64,000 nt of DNA from Desulfosporosinus nitroreducens (GCF_023897015.1 NZ_JAMHFY010000016.1:56916-120915); one strand, 5' to 3'. Counted from the stretch's first letter, positions 42,908-52,288 are shown. Notes: generated by a model from the letters alone, not told the origin. Made by a program: numbers and translations.

Positions 42908-43698
42908 TTATCTGTCCCTTGCCGATATTCGTGTGTAAAGGTCGGGTCATAGAGCTTTGAACGCGCGTATCCGTTAGCTGGATCTAAAAAATCGCCGACA
43001 AGGATTTGAGCCTGTTTTCGAATTCCTGCTGTTTTAACCTTTTCTACGATGGTTTCCAAGGTTCCCAAGAGAATCTCTTCATCTGGCCAACTCGCTTTTG
43101 CAACCACAGCAATGGGCGTCGAGATAGGATAACCGCCTTCCTGCAAAGCCTGGACAACAGATCCCATGTCCTGAACACTTAGGAAAATTGACATACTGGC
43201 TTGATGTTGTGCTAACTTGGCCAGTGCTTCACGCTCTGGAACAGGAGTGCGCCCAGCTATACGGGTAAGAATCAGGGTTTGGCTGATATCAGGCAGGGTA
43301 AATTCACGTTTAACCGCTGCTGCGGCGGCAAATACTGAACTAACCCCAGGAATGACGGAATAGGGTATTTCTTGCTTATCTAAATGCTCAAATTGTTCCT
43401 TAATTGCTCCATACATACTGGGATCACCTGTATGGAGCCGGACAATCGTTTCTCCATTTTTGCTTCCCTCAAACATAAGAGCAATCACCTCTTCAAGGGT
43501 GAGATGGGCACTGTCATGACAAGGGGTTCCAGGACGACACAATCCCAGCAATTCTGGATTGACTAAGGACCCGGCAAAAATCACGCGGTCCGCTCTCTCA
43601 AGGGCGCGAGATCCTTTAAGCGTAATTAGTTCAGGATCCCCTGGACCAGCTCCGACGAAGATTACTTCACCTTCACCGCTAGTTTTTTTCTGGCTCAC
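42904..43698 (-). CDS. cbiF: CbiF, cobalt-precorrin-4 C11-methyltransferase
   Basis: 264 residues. Tetrapyrrole methylase with FVGAGPGDPELITLKG near the N-terminus, FAGSLVNPELL, RLHTGDPSMYGAI, IPGVSSVFAAAAAV and PIAVVAKASWPDE. GTG at 43698 is used because GGGGAGGG precedes it; an in-frame ATG upstream at 43803 would lie deep inside cbiL without a ribosome binding site. The 5' end overlaps cbiL by 20 bases. Confidence 0.93.
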   Translation of the reverse strand: MSQKKTSGEGEVIFVGAGPGDPELITLKGSRALERADRVIFAGSLVNPELLGLCRPGTPCHDSAHLTLEEVIALMFEGSKNGETIVRLHTGDPSMYGAIKEQFEHLDKQEIPYSVIPGVSSVFAAAAAVKREFTLPDISQTLILTRIAGRTPVPEREALAKLAQHQASMSIFLSVQDMGSVVQALQEGGYPISTPIAVVAKASWPDEEILLGTLETIVEKVKTAGIRKQAQILVGDFLDPANGYARSKLYDPTFTHEYRQGTDK

Positions 43699-44416
43699 TG
43701 TTTTCCCTCCCCAACAAATCTTTTTTGACGAGTAATAAACTGAGATAATCAATTTTATCAGCTGTAAAATCTTCTGGTTTAGGTTCCCAGCGAATTTTCT
43801 CACCAGATTGTCCGAGGCGAGTCAATAAGACTGCTTTTCTGTCGCGCTCTTCAAGCAGGGTCAAAATTTCAGGAAGTCTGCGGGAGACTTTCATTAACAC
43901 TAAATTGGGGAAATTAAGGAACTCCCCAACATCTTCCGTACTTGGCAAGATAAGCAGAGGCTCATCTCCTGTGGCCAGGGGCAGGTTAATCTTAGCGGCG
44001 GCTGCAGCCATAGCCGTAATTCCAGGTACTGTTACAATATATTCCTGAGGAAGTTCCTCCTGGAGAATGTTAAGTAAATAACTATAAGTACTGTAAAGTG
44101 AAGGATCACCCAATGTGATAAAGGCGACAGATTTACCCTGTTTCAATTCAGCCAGGATGGTTTGTGCTCCATCTTGCCAAGCCTTAGCTAAAACCTGCGG
44201 ATCTGAAGTCATGGGCATTTCAAGTTCGACAAGCCGAGCATTAGAGGGACAATGAATTTTGGCAATATCCCAGGCAACACTTTCTCGATCCAGCTTGGAT
44301 TTTGGTATGGCTACCAGATCGACTGAATGAAGGACATTAACGGCTTGCAAGGTCAAGAGCTGAGGATCACCGGGACCTACCCCTACTCCATAGAATTTTC
44401 CCCATGTTGTATTCAT
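43679..44416 (-). CDS. cbiL: CbiL, cobalt-precorrin-2 C20-methyltransferase
   Basis: 245 residues. FYGVGVGPGDPQLLTLQAV at the N-terminus, TLGDPSLYSTYSYLLN, and VPGITAMAAAAAKINLPLATGDEPL are typical of CbiL/CobI. ATG at 44416 overlaps the cbiET stop (ATGA) and has AGGGGAAG upstream; a longer in-frame ORF to 44497 lies inside cbiET and is rejected. Confidence 0.93.
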   Translation of the reverse strand: MNTTWGKFYGVGVGPGDPQLLTLQAVNVLHSVDLVAIPKSKLDRESVAWDIAKIHCPSNARLVELEMPMTSDPQVLAKAWQDGAQTILAELKQGKSVAFITLGDPSLYSTYSYLLNILQEELPQEYIVTVPGITAMAAAAAKINLPLATGDEPLLILPSTEDVGEFLNFPNLVLMKVSRRLPEILTLLEERDRKAVLLTRLGQSGEKIRWEPKPEDFTADKIDYLSLLLVKKDLLGRENSEPEKN

Positions 44417-45633
44417 GATGCTTCCCCTTTTCTTGCTGATATTATAAAGATTGGATTCAAAGCTTGAGCCATATGCAGAGTTTGTACGGCTTTCCACCGA
44501 ACTGCTTGAATTGAAACAGTGTCAATATCTTGATAGTTATTGTCTGTAAGAAGTTTCAGACCTTGAGCCACTGTTTCGATCGTCACTGCTGTGATCACGA
44601 TTCTTCCCCCTTCAACAAGAGGAACAGTTTTTAACATTTCAGCTAAACGCCCATTACTCCCGCCAATAATGCAAACATCGACAGGGGGGAGCTCTCCGAA
44701 GACATCGGGTGCAACTCCGGGAATCAAGCAAAGATTTGAAACGTTAAACTTATGTTGATTAGTAAGAATGAGTTCTTGCGCCTCCGGATTATGTTCAATT
44801 GCGTATACAACCCCTTCAGAAGCGAGCCCTGCGGCTTCAATACTAATGCTCCCTGTACCAGCGCCAATATCAACGACATTATCGAATTTAGAAATTTGGG
44901 CTTTAGCGAGTACTTGAACTCGAATTTCCGCCTTTGTCATCGGAACCTTGCCCCTCAGAAACTCCTCGTCTGGAATTCCAAGCCTGGACCCGGTGCCCTG
45001 CATAGTGGAATACCGATGGGAATGTGGATGGAGAATAACAATAGCGTTCTTTAAAAAGGTCTTTTCCTGAGCTAACTGTTCTGCATCCATTGTTGCCCAA
45101 AATTCCTCTGGATAAGCAAGGGCATTCCCAACCGAAATTTTCGGATTATGGCCGCGTTCCAAATAAAATTGAGCGATTTTCTGAGGAGTATTTTCCCCAC
45201 CGGTTAAAACCGCTGTCGGACGAGTTATCACTTGAGGCAATACGGATAATTCTCGGCCATGGACACTGGCAAAAGTCGCCTCTTGCCAAGGAAGCTCGGC
45301 TCTGGCAAACGCAAATTGAAGAGAACTGATCCCAGGATGAATGTCGATATTCTCCTCTGGGAATTCCTTCTTTAGTCTGGGTAAAAAACTAAAAAAACCA
45401 GGGTCGCCAGAAACGAGAACTCCCACAACCTTCTTTTCCTGAAGTGCATTTCTGATCACCTCAACACTGCTGGACAAGTTGCCGGATAGGACATATTGAT
45501 GTCCTGTGAAATCTGGAAAGAGTTTAAGAGCCCTAGACCCTCCGATTAAAATTTCGCAGTTTTTCACCAGTTCAATAATCGCAGGGGGCAACCATTCCGG
45601 CCTTCCAGGGCCGATACCGATCACCTGTAACAT
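44413..45633 (-). CDS. cbiET: CbiE-CbiT fusion, cobalt-precorrin-6B/7 methyltransferase-decarboxylase
   Basis: 406 residues, a fusion like CobL. CbiE occupies about 1-200 (IGIGPGRPEWLPP, LVSGDPGFFSFL), CbiT about 205-395, beginning GKVPMTKAEIRVQVLAKAQ and carrying the SAM motif DIGAGTGSISIEAA. The N-terminal half methylates C5, the C-terminal half methylates C15 and decarboxylates. First gene of the long cobalamin operon, behind the riboswitch at 45778-45940. Confidence 0.94.
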   Translation of the reverse strand: MLQVIGIGPGRPEWLPPAIIELVKNCEILIGGSRALKLFPDFTGHQYVLSGNLSSSVEVIRNALQEKKVVGVLVSGDPGFFSFLPRLKKEFPEENIDIHPGISSLQFAFARAELPWQEATFASVHGRELSVLPQVITRPTAVLTGGENTPQKIAQFYLERGHNPKISVGNALAYPEEFWATMDAEQLAQEKTFLKNAIVILHPHSHRYSTMQGTGSRLGIPDEEFLRGKVPMTKAEIRVQVLAKAQISKFDNVVDIGAGTGSISIEAAGLASEGVVYAIEHNPEAQELILTNQHKFNVSNLCLIPGVAPDVFGELPPVDVCIIGGSNGRLAEMLKTVPLVEGGRIVITAVTIETVAQGLKLLTDNNYQDIDTVSIQAVRWKAVQTLHMAQALNPIFIISARKGEAS

Positions 45634-45696
45634 ACTTTACCCCTCTTCCATAATGTCGTTTAACTAAATTTCTAAAGATACATTAGCGAATACAAA

Positions 45697-45721
45697 TAAA
45701 AAACGAGCCTGAGCGGCTCGT
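45697..45721 (-). terminator. intrinsic terminator of the cbiET riboswitch leader
   Basis: ACGAGCC (45703-45709) and GGCTCGT (45715-45721) form a stem with a five-base loop, followed on the minus strand by TTTTTTATTTG. It lies between the aptamer and cbiET, the place of an expression platform that stops transcription when cobalamin is bound. Confidence 0.85.
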
Positions 45722-45777
45722 ATGGTTTACCCTGAATAAACACACACATCTCCTATCGCTCGTAGGTTTGTGATGCT

Positions 45778-45940
45778 ACTTAAGGCAGGTTTCCTGGCTT
45801 CAAGTCATCATTCTCATTTTCATCCATCTTGTGTTTCAAAATGGATTCACAAAGAGAACTCCTTGTATACAGTGGCGGGACCGCGCCGGAGTTTCACCGA
45901 CTTCCCCTTTTAGATCCTTTAAATTAAAGGAACCTTAAGT
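45778..45940 (-). promoter_or_regulatory. cobalamin riboswitch controlling the cbi/cob operon
   Basis: Read on the minus strand, the closing stem P1 is ACTTAAGG (5') with CCTTAAGT (3'). Inside are GGTGAAACTCCGG, the B12-box core GGTCCCGCCACTGTA, and AAGCCAGGAAACCTGCC near the 3' end, all hallmarks of the class. It should repress cbiET through cobD in cobalamin-replete cells. Confidence 0.95.
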
Positions 45941-46031
45941 ATAACGCTATTAAATTCACGAGGCGAGTGTTCTACTAGTCAGAAAGTATAACTTATCGTT
46001 ATATTCTCTCCGGACGCATAAGTGCAACTAA

Positions 46032-46076
46032 GGCGACGCCTAGGCCTGAAGGCTTGGCGCTAGCCAATTTTTCTTT
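46032..46076 (+). terminator. terminator-like hairpin reading rightward, no matching gene
   Basis: 46032-46046 and 46051-46065 pair over 15 positions with several G-U or mismatched pairs around TGAA, and on the plus strand AATTTTTCTTT follows. No plus-strand gene lies upstream, only the antisense of the riboswitch leader, so it may terminate an antisense RNA or be a dispersed palindromic repeat. Confidence 0.4.
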
Positions 46077-46191
46077 AGACGGATAGTGATTTATTCTATA
46101 AGTATATACTAAATTCCTCTTTTTCAAAATAAATAATAAATAAACAAAATTATTGTGCTTTAAATGTAGATACTTGTTATCCGCAAATTAG

Positions 46192-46311
46192 TTAGTTATT
46201 AGCCGCCATAATTAAAAGGCGCATTAGATAATCATTGTTTTCCGAGTAATTCCAAAGCGCCGTTGCTTTAACTATATCCTCTAAAGTGAAGGTAAATATG
46301 TTTATTAAGTC
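46192..46311 (-). pseudogene. unidentified coding remnant
   Basis: A stop-to-stop frame without a start codon reads about 39 protein-like residues, including FTLEDIVKATALWNYSENND and ending MRLLIMAANN. It lies between the opp operon terminator and the riboswitch leader. It may be the C-terminus of a lost gene; no family recognised. Confidence 0.25.
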
Positions 46312-46395
46312 TTATTTTATCTGCCAAATCAAGGATTGCACTATGATAAGCCTTGCTTTGAAGAATTCACAATCCCACCGCCTATTATAGTGGAA

Positions 46396-46422
46396 CTGGC
46401 AGCATCCACAGGATGCTGCCAG
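46396..46422. repeat. 12-bp perfect palindrome with three-base loop
   Basis: CTGGCAGCATCC / GGATGCTGCCAG around ACA. Neither side has a T run, so a terminator is unlikely. It is in the otherwise gene-free stretch 45941-46554. Confidence 0.4.
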
Positions 46423-46481
46423 CCAACAGTCTGAATGACGCCGCCGAGTATAAATACTTGGAATTAGTGTATAAAGGGAAA

Positions 46482-46517
46482 AAGTAAACGGCAAGGCTTC
46501 GGAGTTCCAGCCGTTTT
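46482..46517 (-). terminator. rho-independent terminator of the opp operon
   Basis: AAACGGC (46486-46492) pairs with GCCGTTT (46510-46516); on the minus strand the stem is followed by ACTTTTTCCC. It is about 40 bases beyond the oppF stop. Confidence 0.6.
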
Positions 46518-46554
46518 AGATACTAAGCCAAGATATCCGTATTTTAGGTCCTAA

Positions 46555-47529
46555 TTAAATACAATGACAAGCGACCCAATGATTGTTACCCTGTTCAATC
46601 AGTTCTGGAGTACTTAGAGCACAAACTTCTTGCGCCTTTGGGCAGCGGGTTCGGAAATAACACCCTGAGGGAGGATCAATTGGGCTAGGCACGTTTCCCT
46701 TCAGTACTTGACGTTGACGTGCGGCTTCAATATCAGGGTCAGGAATTGGAATAGCCGATAATAAGGCTTGAGTATAGGGATGAAGAGGTTTTTCATAAAG
46801 GGTAAAGCTGTCAGTTAACTCAACAATTCGGCCCAAGTACATCACAGCAATTCGATGTGAAATATGCTTAACCATGGAAAGATCGTGGGCGATAAACAAA
46901 TAGGTTAAACCAAGCTTCTCTTGAAGTTCTTCAAGCATATTGACAATTTGCGCTTGAATAGAGACGTCTAAGGCGGAAATCGGCTCATCACAAATAATCA
47001 GTTTAGGGTTAACTGATAGTGATCGGGCTATGCCTATCCGCTGGCGTTGCCCACCAGAGAACTCATGGGGAAAACGGTTGGCATGCTCGGGATTAAGTCC
47101 TACTGTCTCTAATAATTCATAGATGCGATCGGTTCTTTTTTGTCCTCTGGCCAAATGATGAATATCCAGAGCCTCGCCAATGATATCACCTACTGTCATT
47201 CGGGGGTTTAGAGAGGCATAAGGGTCCTGGAAAATCATTTGGATATCTCGACGAACTGCAAGCATTTCTTTAGCATTATAGCTAAGAATATTCTTACCTT
47301 GATACTTAACTATACCAGAAGTAGGTTCATATAAACGGATAATCGTGCGACCGGCTGTCGATTTGCCGCAACCGCTTTCGCCGACCAATCCGAGCGTTTC
47401 ACCTTGATGTAATTGAAAAGAAATTCCGTTTACGGCATGAACCTTTTTATGATGACGAGAAAAGATTCCTTCTTCAAGGGGGAAGTGTTTTACTAGATTT
47501 TCGACCTCTAAAATCACTTCATTTTTCAT
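46555..47529 (-). CDS. oppF: oligopeptide/dipeptide ABC transporter ATP-binding protein OppF
   Basis: 324 residues. Walker A GESGCGKS near 52, signature FSGGQRQRIGIARSL, Walker B KLIICDEPISALDV, H-loop HDLSMV, and the C-terminal Opp/Dpp extension with PPSGCYFRTRCPKAQEVC. Its start overlaps oppD by four bases. It powers peptide uptake together with OppD. Confidence 0.93.
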   Translation of the reverse strand: MKNEVILEVENLVKHFPLEEGIFSRHHKKVHAVNGISFQLHQGETLGLVGESGCGKSTAGRTIIRLYEPTSGIVKYQGKNILSYNAKEMLAVRRDIQMIFQDPYASLNPRMTVGDIIGEALDIHHLARGQKRTDRIYELLETVGLNPEHANRFPHEFSGGQRQRIGIARSLSVNPKLIICDEPISALDVSIQAQIVNMLEELQEKLGLTYLFIAHDLSMVKHISHRIAVMYLGRIVELTDSFTLYEKPLHPYTQALLSAIPIPDPDIEAARQRQVLKGNVPSPIDPPSGCYFRTRCPKAQEVCALSTPELIEQGNNHWVACHCI

Positions 47530-48548
47530 CCCACTCTCCCCTTTTCGTCAAAGGTACTCTTCGGTGCATCTGGATGTAGGAGCCAACAGGCCACTTGATG
47601 GCCGGGATTTATTTCAGTGATTCCTGGTGGTTGTTCGGCACAAATCTTCATGGCATGAGCACAACGGGCCGTAAATCCGCATCCTACCGGTGGTTTTAAT
47701 AAATCCGGCGGTGTCCCATGGATTGGTACAAGCTTGGTACGGCTTAGAGCGTCTAAACGAGGTACGCTTTTTAACAATCCCCAGGTATAAGGGTGTTGAG
47801 GGGATTTATAAATATCCTGGACAGTACCACTTTCGACTATCTTACCCCCATACATAACGATAATCCGAGAACAAAGACCAGCAACCACGCCAAGATCGTG
47901 AGTAATTAAAATAATTGAGGTGTTAATTTTCTGTTTTAAGTCTTTCATTAATTCAAGGATCTGAGCTTGGATTGTCACATCCAAAGCGGTTGTCGGTTCG
48001 TCGGCAATTAATAACTTAGGATTACATAACAAGGCCATAGCGATCATAACTCGTTGGCGCATTCCCCCAGAAAATTCATGTGGATATTGCTTTAAGCGGC
48101 GCTTACAATTAGGGATGCCAACCATCTCTAAATATTTTTCTGCCCGATCCATAGCCTCCTGCTTCCCGAGGCCTTCATGCCTTTGCAAAACTTCCGTCAT
48201 TTGCCGTCCTATCGTTAAAACTGGGTTCAAGGAAGTCATCGGATCCTGAAAAATCATACCCATTGATTTACCACGGATAGTTGTCATTTGTTTCTCGGGA
48301 AGTTTTACTAAATCTTGCCCTAAAAAACGGATTTGTCCACTAACTATTTTACCGGGAGGACTGGGAATAAGACGCATCACGGATTGAACAGTTACCGATT
48401 TTCCACAACCTGATTCACCAACGATGCCTAAAGCTTCTCCTTCATCAATATAGAAACTTACTCCGGATACTGCTCTAACCTCCCCAGCATAAGTGAAGAA
48501 AGAGGTACTTAAGTTATCTACTTCTAATAAATGGTGTAATTGCTGCAC
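47526..48548 (-). CDS. oppD: oligopeptide/dipeptide ABC transporter ATP-binding protein OppD
   Basis: 340 residues. Walker A GESGCGKS near 41, signature FSGGMRQRVMIAMAL, Walker B KLLIADEPTTALDVT, and the C-terminal extension PPVGCGFTARCAHAMKIC. ATG at 48548; 12 bases after oppC. Confidence 0.93.
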   Translation of the reverse strand: MQQLHHLLEVDNLSTSFFTYAGEVRAVSGVSFYIDEGEALGIVGESGCGKSVTVQSVMRLIPSPPGKIVSGQIRFLGQDLVKLPEKQMTTIRGKSMGMIFQDPMTSLNPVLTIGRQMTEVLQRHEGLGKQEAMDRAEKYLEMVGIPNCKRRLKQYPHEFSGGMRQRVMIAMALLCNPKLLIADEPTTALDVTIQAQILELMKDLKQKINTSIILITHDLGVVAGLCSRIIVMYGGKIVESGTVQDIYKSPQHPYTWGLLKSVPRLDALSRTKLVPIHGTPPDLLKPPVGCGFTARCAHAMKICAEQPPGITEINPGHQVACWLLHPDAPKSTFDEKGRVG

Positions 48549-48560
48549 ATTTTTCTCCCC

Positions 48561-49472
48561 TTACTTACGCATTTTCGGGTCAAAGGCATCTCTCAGGCCA
48601 TCTCCCACAAAGTTAAAGGCCAACATTAAGAGGGCAATCATAGCTGCCGGAAAAATCAAGGAATAAGGGTAGGACGGAATATTCATTCTCCCATCAGAGG
48701 CCATAGATCCCAAGCTAACCATCGGTGCTTGTACGCCTAAACCAATAAAACTCAGAAACGCTTCCATAAAGATCGCTGCCGGAATTTGTAAGGCAGCAAC
48801 AATAATAATTTGCCCTATACTGTTCGGCAGCAAGTGTTTAATCAAGATTCTTTTCGTATCAGCGCCTAAGGTACGAGCTGCCAGAACGAATTCCTGTTCC
48901 CGGAGAGTTAAAATTTGTCCTCTGACAATACGAGCCATTGGCACCCAATTTACGAGCCCTAGAACAATAAAAATGTTCCGTAAGCCAGGACCGAACGTAA
49001 CCATTAATAAAATAACATACAGCAAGTCTGGAATGCTAAAAATAATGTCAACTATCCGCTGCATGAAATTATCAAGCCAACTACCTTTATAACCGGATAT
49101 TCCGCCATAAAAAATTCCAATTGTCAGGTTTATAGCTACTGAACCAAAACCGATTAATAAGGATATACGGGCACCGAACATCGACCTGGTTAAAATATCC
49201 CGACCCAACTCGTCTGTGCCAAAGGGATGTATCCAATTAGGATATTGGTTTGTGGCCATTAAATTATTAGTTTTATAATCGAACTGGGAAAAGAAGGGCC
49301 CGAAAAGAGCAAAGAGAATAATCAAGGCAAGTACCGTTAGTCCCCCCATGGCCAAAGGATTCTTCCGGAAACGGCGCCAAGCATCTTGCCATAAAGTTGT
49401 ACTAGGCCGATTTATGCCCTCTGCCTTAAGTCCCTGCTGCAAAGGAGAAAATGACTCAACAGAAATACTCAA
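48561..49472 (-). CDS. oppC: oligopeptide/dipeptide ABC transporter permease OppC
   Basis: 303 residues. An N-terminal OppC leader with a first membrane helix (about 40-62), then the HPFGTDELGRDILTR motif and the BPD_transp_1 core with five helices; the EAA loop reads REQEFVLAARTLGADTKRILIKHLLPN. Two bases follow oppB. Confidence 0.93.
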   Translation of the reverse strand: MSISVESFSPLQQGLKAEGINRPSTTLWQDAWRRFRKNPLAMGGLTVLALIILFALFGPFFSQFDYKTNNLMATNQYPNWIHPFGTDELGRDILTRSMFGARISLLIGFGSVAINLTIGIFYGGISGYKGSWLDNFMQRIVDIIFSIPDLLYVILLMVTFGPGLRNIFIVLGLVNWVPMARIVRGQILTLREQEFVLAARTLGADTKRILIKHLLPNSIGQIIIVAALQIPAAIFMEAFLSFIGLGVQAPMVSLGSMASDGRMNIPSYPYSLIFPAAMIALLMLAFNFVGDGLRDAFDPKMRK

Positions 49473-49474
49473 GA

Positions 49475-50407
49475 CTAGGCCCCCTTTCGTCCCGTAAGTT
49501 TAATCCGGGGGTCAACTACGGTATAGGCAATATCCACCAAGAGATTAAAGGTTACAAGCAAAGTGGCAAACAAAATCGTTGTGCCCATAATGACTGGATA
49601 ATCTCGGTTACCTATACTGGTTACAAAAAACTGGCCAATACCTGGAATGTTAAAAACGTATTCGACAACAAAATTTCCGGTTAAAATATACGCAAAAAAA
49701 GGTCCCATAAACGTAACAACTGGAATCAAAGCATTTCTTAAAGCATGACGTAAAACAATAATATACCCTGGTAATCCTTTAGATTTAGCAGTACGAATAT
49801 AATCTTGGTTTAAAACATCTAACATACTAGAACGGGTGAGACGCGTAATCTGGGCAATGGGATAGGCACTTAAAGCCAGTGCCGGTAAAACTAAATTTTT
49901 TGCCTCCCCCCAACCGATCGGAGGAAACCAATGGGTTTTAAAACCTACAAAGTATTGCAAAAAGGTTGCTAAAACGAAACTGGGAACGGAAACACCAATA
50001 GTTGCCAGAAAGGTGGCAATATAGTCGGGAGCCTTATTCTGTTTTAGAGCAGCTATTATCCCCATCATAGTCCCTCCGACCAGGGCCAGGACAGTGGCCA
50101 CAAGCCCGAGAGCTATGGTCTTAGGTAGACCTTCCCTAAATAAATCATTAACCGTACGTCCCTCATAACGGAAAGTTGGGCCAAAGTTAAAATGCGCTAT
50201 GTTTTTGAGATAATCAAGATATTGATTAGCTAAAGGGTCATTTAAATGGTAACGCTGATTAATATTTTCCATGATGGCCGGAGGTAAGATCTTTTCCGAA
50301 GAAAATGGCCCACCTGGAATAGCATGCATTAAGAAAAATGTGAGGGTAACAACAAGCCAAACAACTAAAAGAGCTGAAACAATTCGTCCAAATAAGTATC
50401 GAGCCAT
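49475..50407 (-). CDS. oppB: oligopeptide/dipeptide ABC transporter permease OppB
   Basis: 310 residues, six predicted membrane helices. Typical start (YLFGRIVSALLVVWLVVTLTF) and the EAA loop LNQDYIRTAKSKGLPGYIIVLRHALRNALIP. Pairs with OppC to form the channel. ATG at 50407 with AGGAGGACG upstream. Confidence 0.93.
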   Translation of the reverse strand: MARYLFGRIVSALLVVWLVVTLTFFLMHAIPGGPFSSEKILPPAIMENINQRYHLNDPLANQYLDYLKNIAHFNFGPTFRYEGRTVNDLFREGLPKTIALGLVATVLALVGGTMMGIIAALKQNKAPDYIATFLATIGVSVPSFVLATFLQYFVGFKTHWFPPIGWGEAKNLVLPALALSAYPIAQITRLTRSSMLDVLNQDYIRTAKSKGLPGYIIVLRHALRNALIPVVTFMGPFFAYILTGNFVVEYVFNIPGIGQFFVTSIGNRDYPVIMGTTILFATLLVTFNLLVDIAYTVVDPRIKLTGRKGA

Positions 50408-50430
50408 ATAACGTCCTCCTCAGTCATCCT

Positions 50431-50477
50431 CAACAAAAATTGCACCAAGCCTTTAGGCGCAGACGGAAGTTTTGTTG
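50431..50477 (-). other. intercistronic hairpin between oppA and oppB
   Basis: CAACAAAA (50431-50438) and TTTTGTTG (50470-50477) enclose an inner GCC/GGC helix. Such hairpins after binding-protein genes commonly stabilise the upstream mRNA, so OppA is made in excess over the permease; that effect is inferred. Confidence 0.45.
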
Positions 50478-50571
50478 AACTTAAGCTGACCTAAGATCGC
50501 ACTTTCAAAAAGTAAATCTGGAAAGGGACAAGTTATTACAACTCACCCCTTTTTCTACCAGTCTTGTGAAC

Positions 50572-52200
50572 TTATTTCTCTACAGTAACATTTTTGAAGT
50601 CAGTGAATCCTAACGGTAATTGAATGAGGCCCTTAATATTATCTTTAAGCACGTAGTAATTTACATAATAGTAAATTGGCATAATGGGCATGTCATTCAC
50701 TAAGACTTTTTCGGCGTCATGCATAGCTTGCATACGTACCTTTTGATCCCCGCTCTTTTTAGCAGTTTCAATATCCTTGTCAAAATCAGCGTTCGACCAT
50801 CCGGTTTGATTATTTCCGCCCTGAGTTACGAACATATCCATAAATGTCATGGGGTCAATGTAGTCACCAATCCAACCTGCCCGGGAAATATCATATTGCA
50901 AGTCTTGTTGCGACCGTTGATATACTTTCCATTCCTGACCAACCAGTTTAACATTAATCCCTAAATTTTTGGCCCACATATCCTGGATTGCTTGGGCCGG
51001 AAGTTGGTGAGAACCATTAGTGTTGTACAAAATACTAAGTTCTGGGAAGTTTTTGCCATCGGGATAACCAGCTTCAGCTAATAATTGTTTGGCCTTGGTA
51101 AGATCTTCTTTAAATAACTCTCCCCCAACCTCTCTGAAGGTCTTACCAGTTTCAGCATCCGGAACCCCTCCTGGAACATAACCTAAGGCAGGAGTTTGGC
51201 CAGCTTTGAACACATTATCAATCAGTGCTTGGCGGTTAATAGCAAGAGCTAGGGCTTGACGAACTTTAGTATTGTCTAAAGGTTTCTTAGTTACATTGAA
51301 TCGATAAAAATAAGTTCCCAAGTAAGGAGAAGTCTTCAAACTGCCGGCTTTGCGGAGGCGATCCAGATCTGAGATCGGTACAGCAGTTTGGTCAATGCCA
51401 TCTAATTGCCCAGCCTCATAGGCAGTCAAAGCAGCTTTGCCGTCTGAAACAAGGTTGAAGGTTAACTCCGTAAGCTTAACACTATTGGCATCCCAGTAAT
51501 TAGAATTCTTAACAAGAACCAATTTGTCATTATGACTCCAAGATTGCATTTTGAAAGGACCGTTGGAAACAAAGGTTTCCGGTTGCAAATTCCATTTTGG
51601 ATTAGCCTCAACATTGTTTTTGTTTACCGGGTAATAAGTGGGGAAAGCCAGCAAAGACTTAAAGTAGGGAGTAGGACTTTCTAAGGTAATTTCCATTGTC
51701 TTAGGATCAACGACCTTAATTCCTACATCTTCGGCATTAGCTTTCTTACTATTATAAGCTTCGCCGTTCTTTATGTAGAACAATTGGTAAGCATACTCTG
51801 CAGCTGCTTCCGGATTTAATGCATGCATCCAAGCAAACTTGAAATCATCCGCCGTTACAGGGTTGCCGTTATTCCACTTGGTATCTTTAAGTTTAATGGT
51901 GTATATAAGACCATCAGGGGAAACTGTAATACTGTCAGCGATGGCATTTTGCGGGTTACTATCCTTGTCTAAGCGCATTAACCCTTCGAACATATTCATT
52001 TCCATGATCATCTCAGGAATACCGTTGGACATCTGGGGGTCAAGAGTCTTTGGCTCCGAGCCAGGGGCATAACTCATTTTCATCTCTTTTGACGGAGTTG
52101 TACCAGCAGTAGGGGCTGTTGAGCCACAACCCGTTAATACTACGCCAAGTACCAGAGCTATAGAGGTAGTGGTGACTAACCATTTGTGATTCTTAAACAT
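50572..52200 (-). CDS. oppA: oligopeptide-binding lipoprotein OppA (SBP family 5)
   Basis: 542 residues. Lipoprotein signal: basic start, hydrophobic core and lipobox LTGC with C25 as the lipidated residue, so it sits on the outer face of the membrane. The family-5 signature begins near LDPQMSNGIPEMIMEMNMFEG. The peptide-binding fold covers the rest, with NTNGSHQLP and GWIGDYIDPMTFMDMF stretches. ATG at 52200 with GGGAGGGAAAG upstream; an in-frame ATG at 52275 lacks a ribosome binding site. Peptides are the expected ligand, although family 5 also includes nickel and haem binders. Confidence 0.92.
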   Translation of the reverse strand: MFKNHKWLVTTTSIALVLGVVLTGCGSTAPTAGTTPSKEMKMSYAPGSEPKTLDPQMSNGIPEMIMEMNMFEGLMRLDKDSNPQNAIADSITVSPDGLIYTIKLKDTKWNNGNPVTADDFKFAWMHALNPEAAAEYAYQLFYIKNGEAYNSKKANAEDVGIKVVDPKTMEITLESPTPYFKSLLAFPTYYPVNKNNVEANPKWNLQPETFVSNGPFKMQSWSHNDKLVLVKNSNYWDANSVKLTELTFNLVSDGKAALTAYEAGQLDGIDQTAVPISDLDRLRKAGSLKTSPYLGTYFYRFNVTKKPLDNTKVRQALALAINRQALIDNVFKAGQTPALGYVPGGVPDAETGKTFREVGGELFKEDLTKAKQLLAEAGYPDGKNFPELSILYNTNGSHQLPAQAIQDMWAKNLGINVKLVGQEWKVYQRSQQDLQYDISRAGWIGDYIDPMTFMDMFVTQGGNNQTGWSNADFDKDIETAKKSGDQKVRMQAMHDAEKVLVNDMPIMPIYYYVNYYVLKDNIKGLIQLPLGFTDFKNVTVEK

Positions 52201-52288
52201 AATTTTCTTTCCCTCCCTCACATAGTTGAACAATAATTTATCATTACTCTCTAAACCAAAGCTTTTCTTCTGCATTTATTTCTTCTAA

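Noticed and set aside
46312..46494. Minus-strand open frame of 60 codons with several Cys and His
   Set aside because: It runs through the palindrome at 46396-46422 and the opp terminator, lacks a ribosome binding site, and its composition is not protein-like.
50572..52200. OppA as a nickel or haem binding protein tied to cobalamin
   Set aside because: The cluster has the full OppABCDF order and a peptide-type binding protein; I see no His-rich or nickel-specific motif, so a peptide role is kept.
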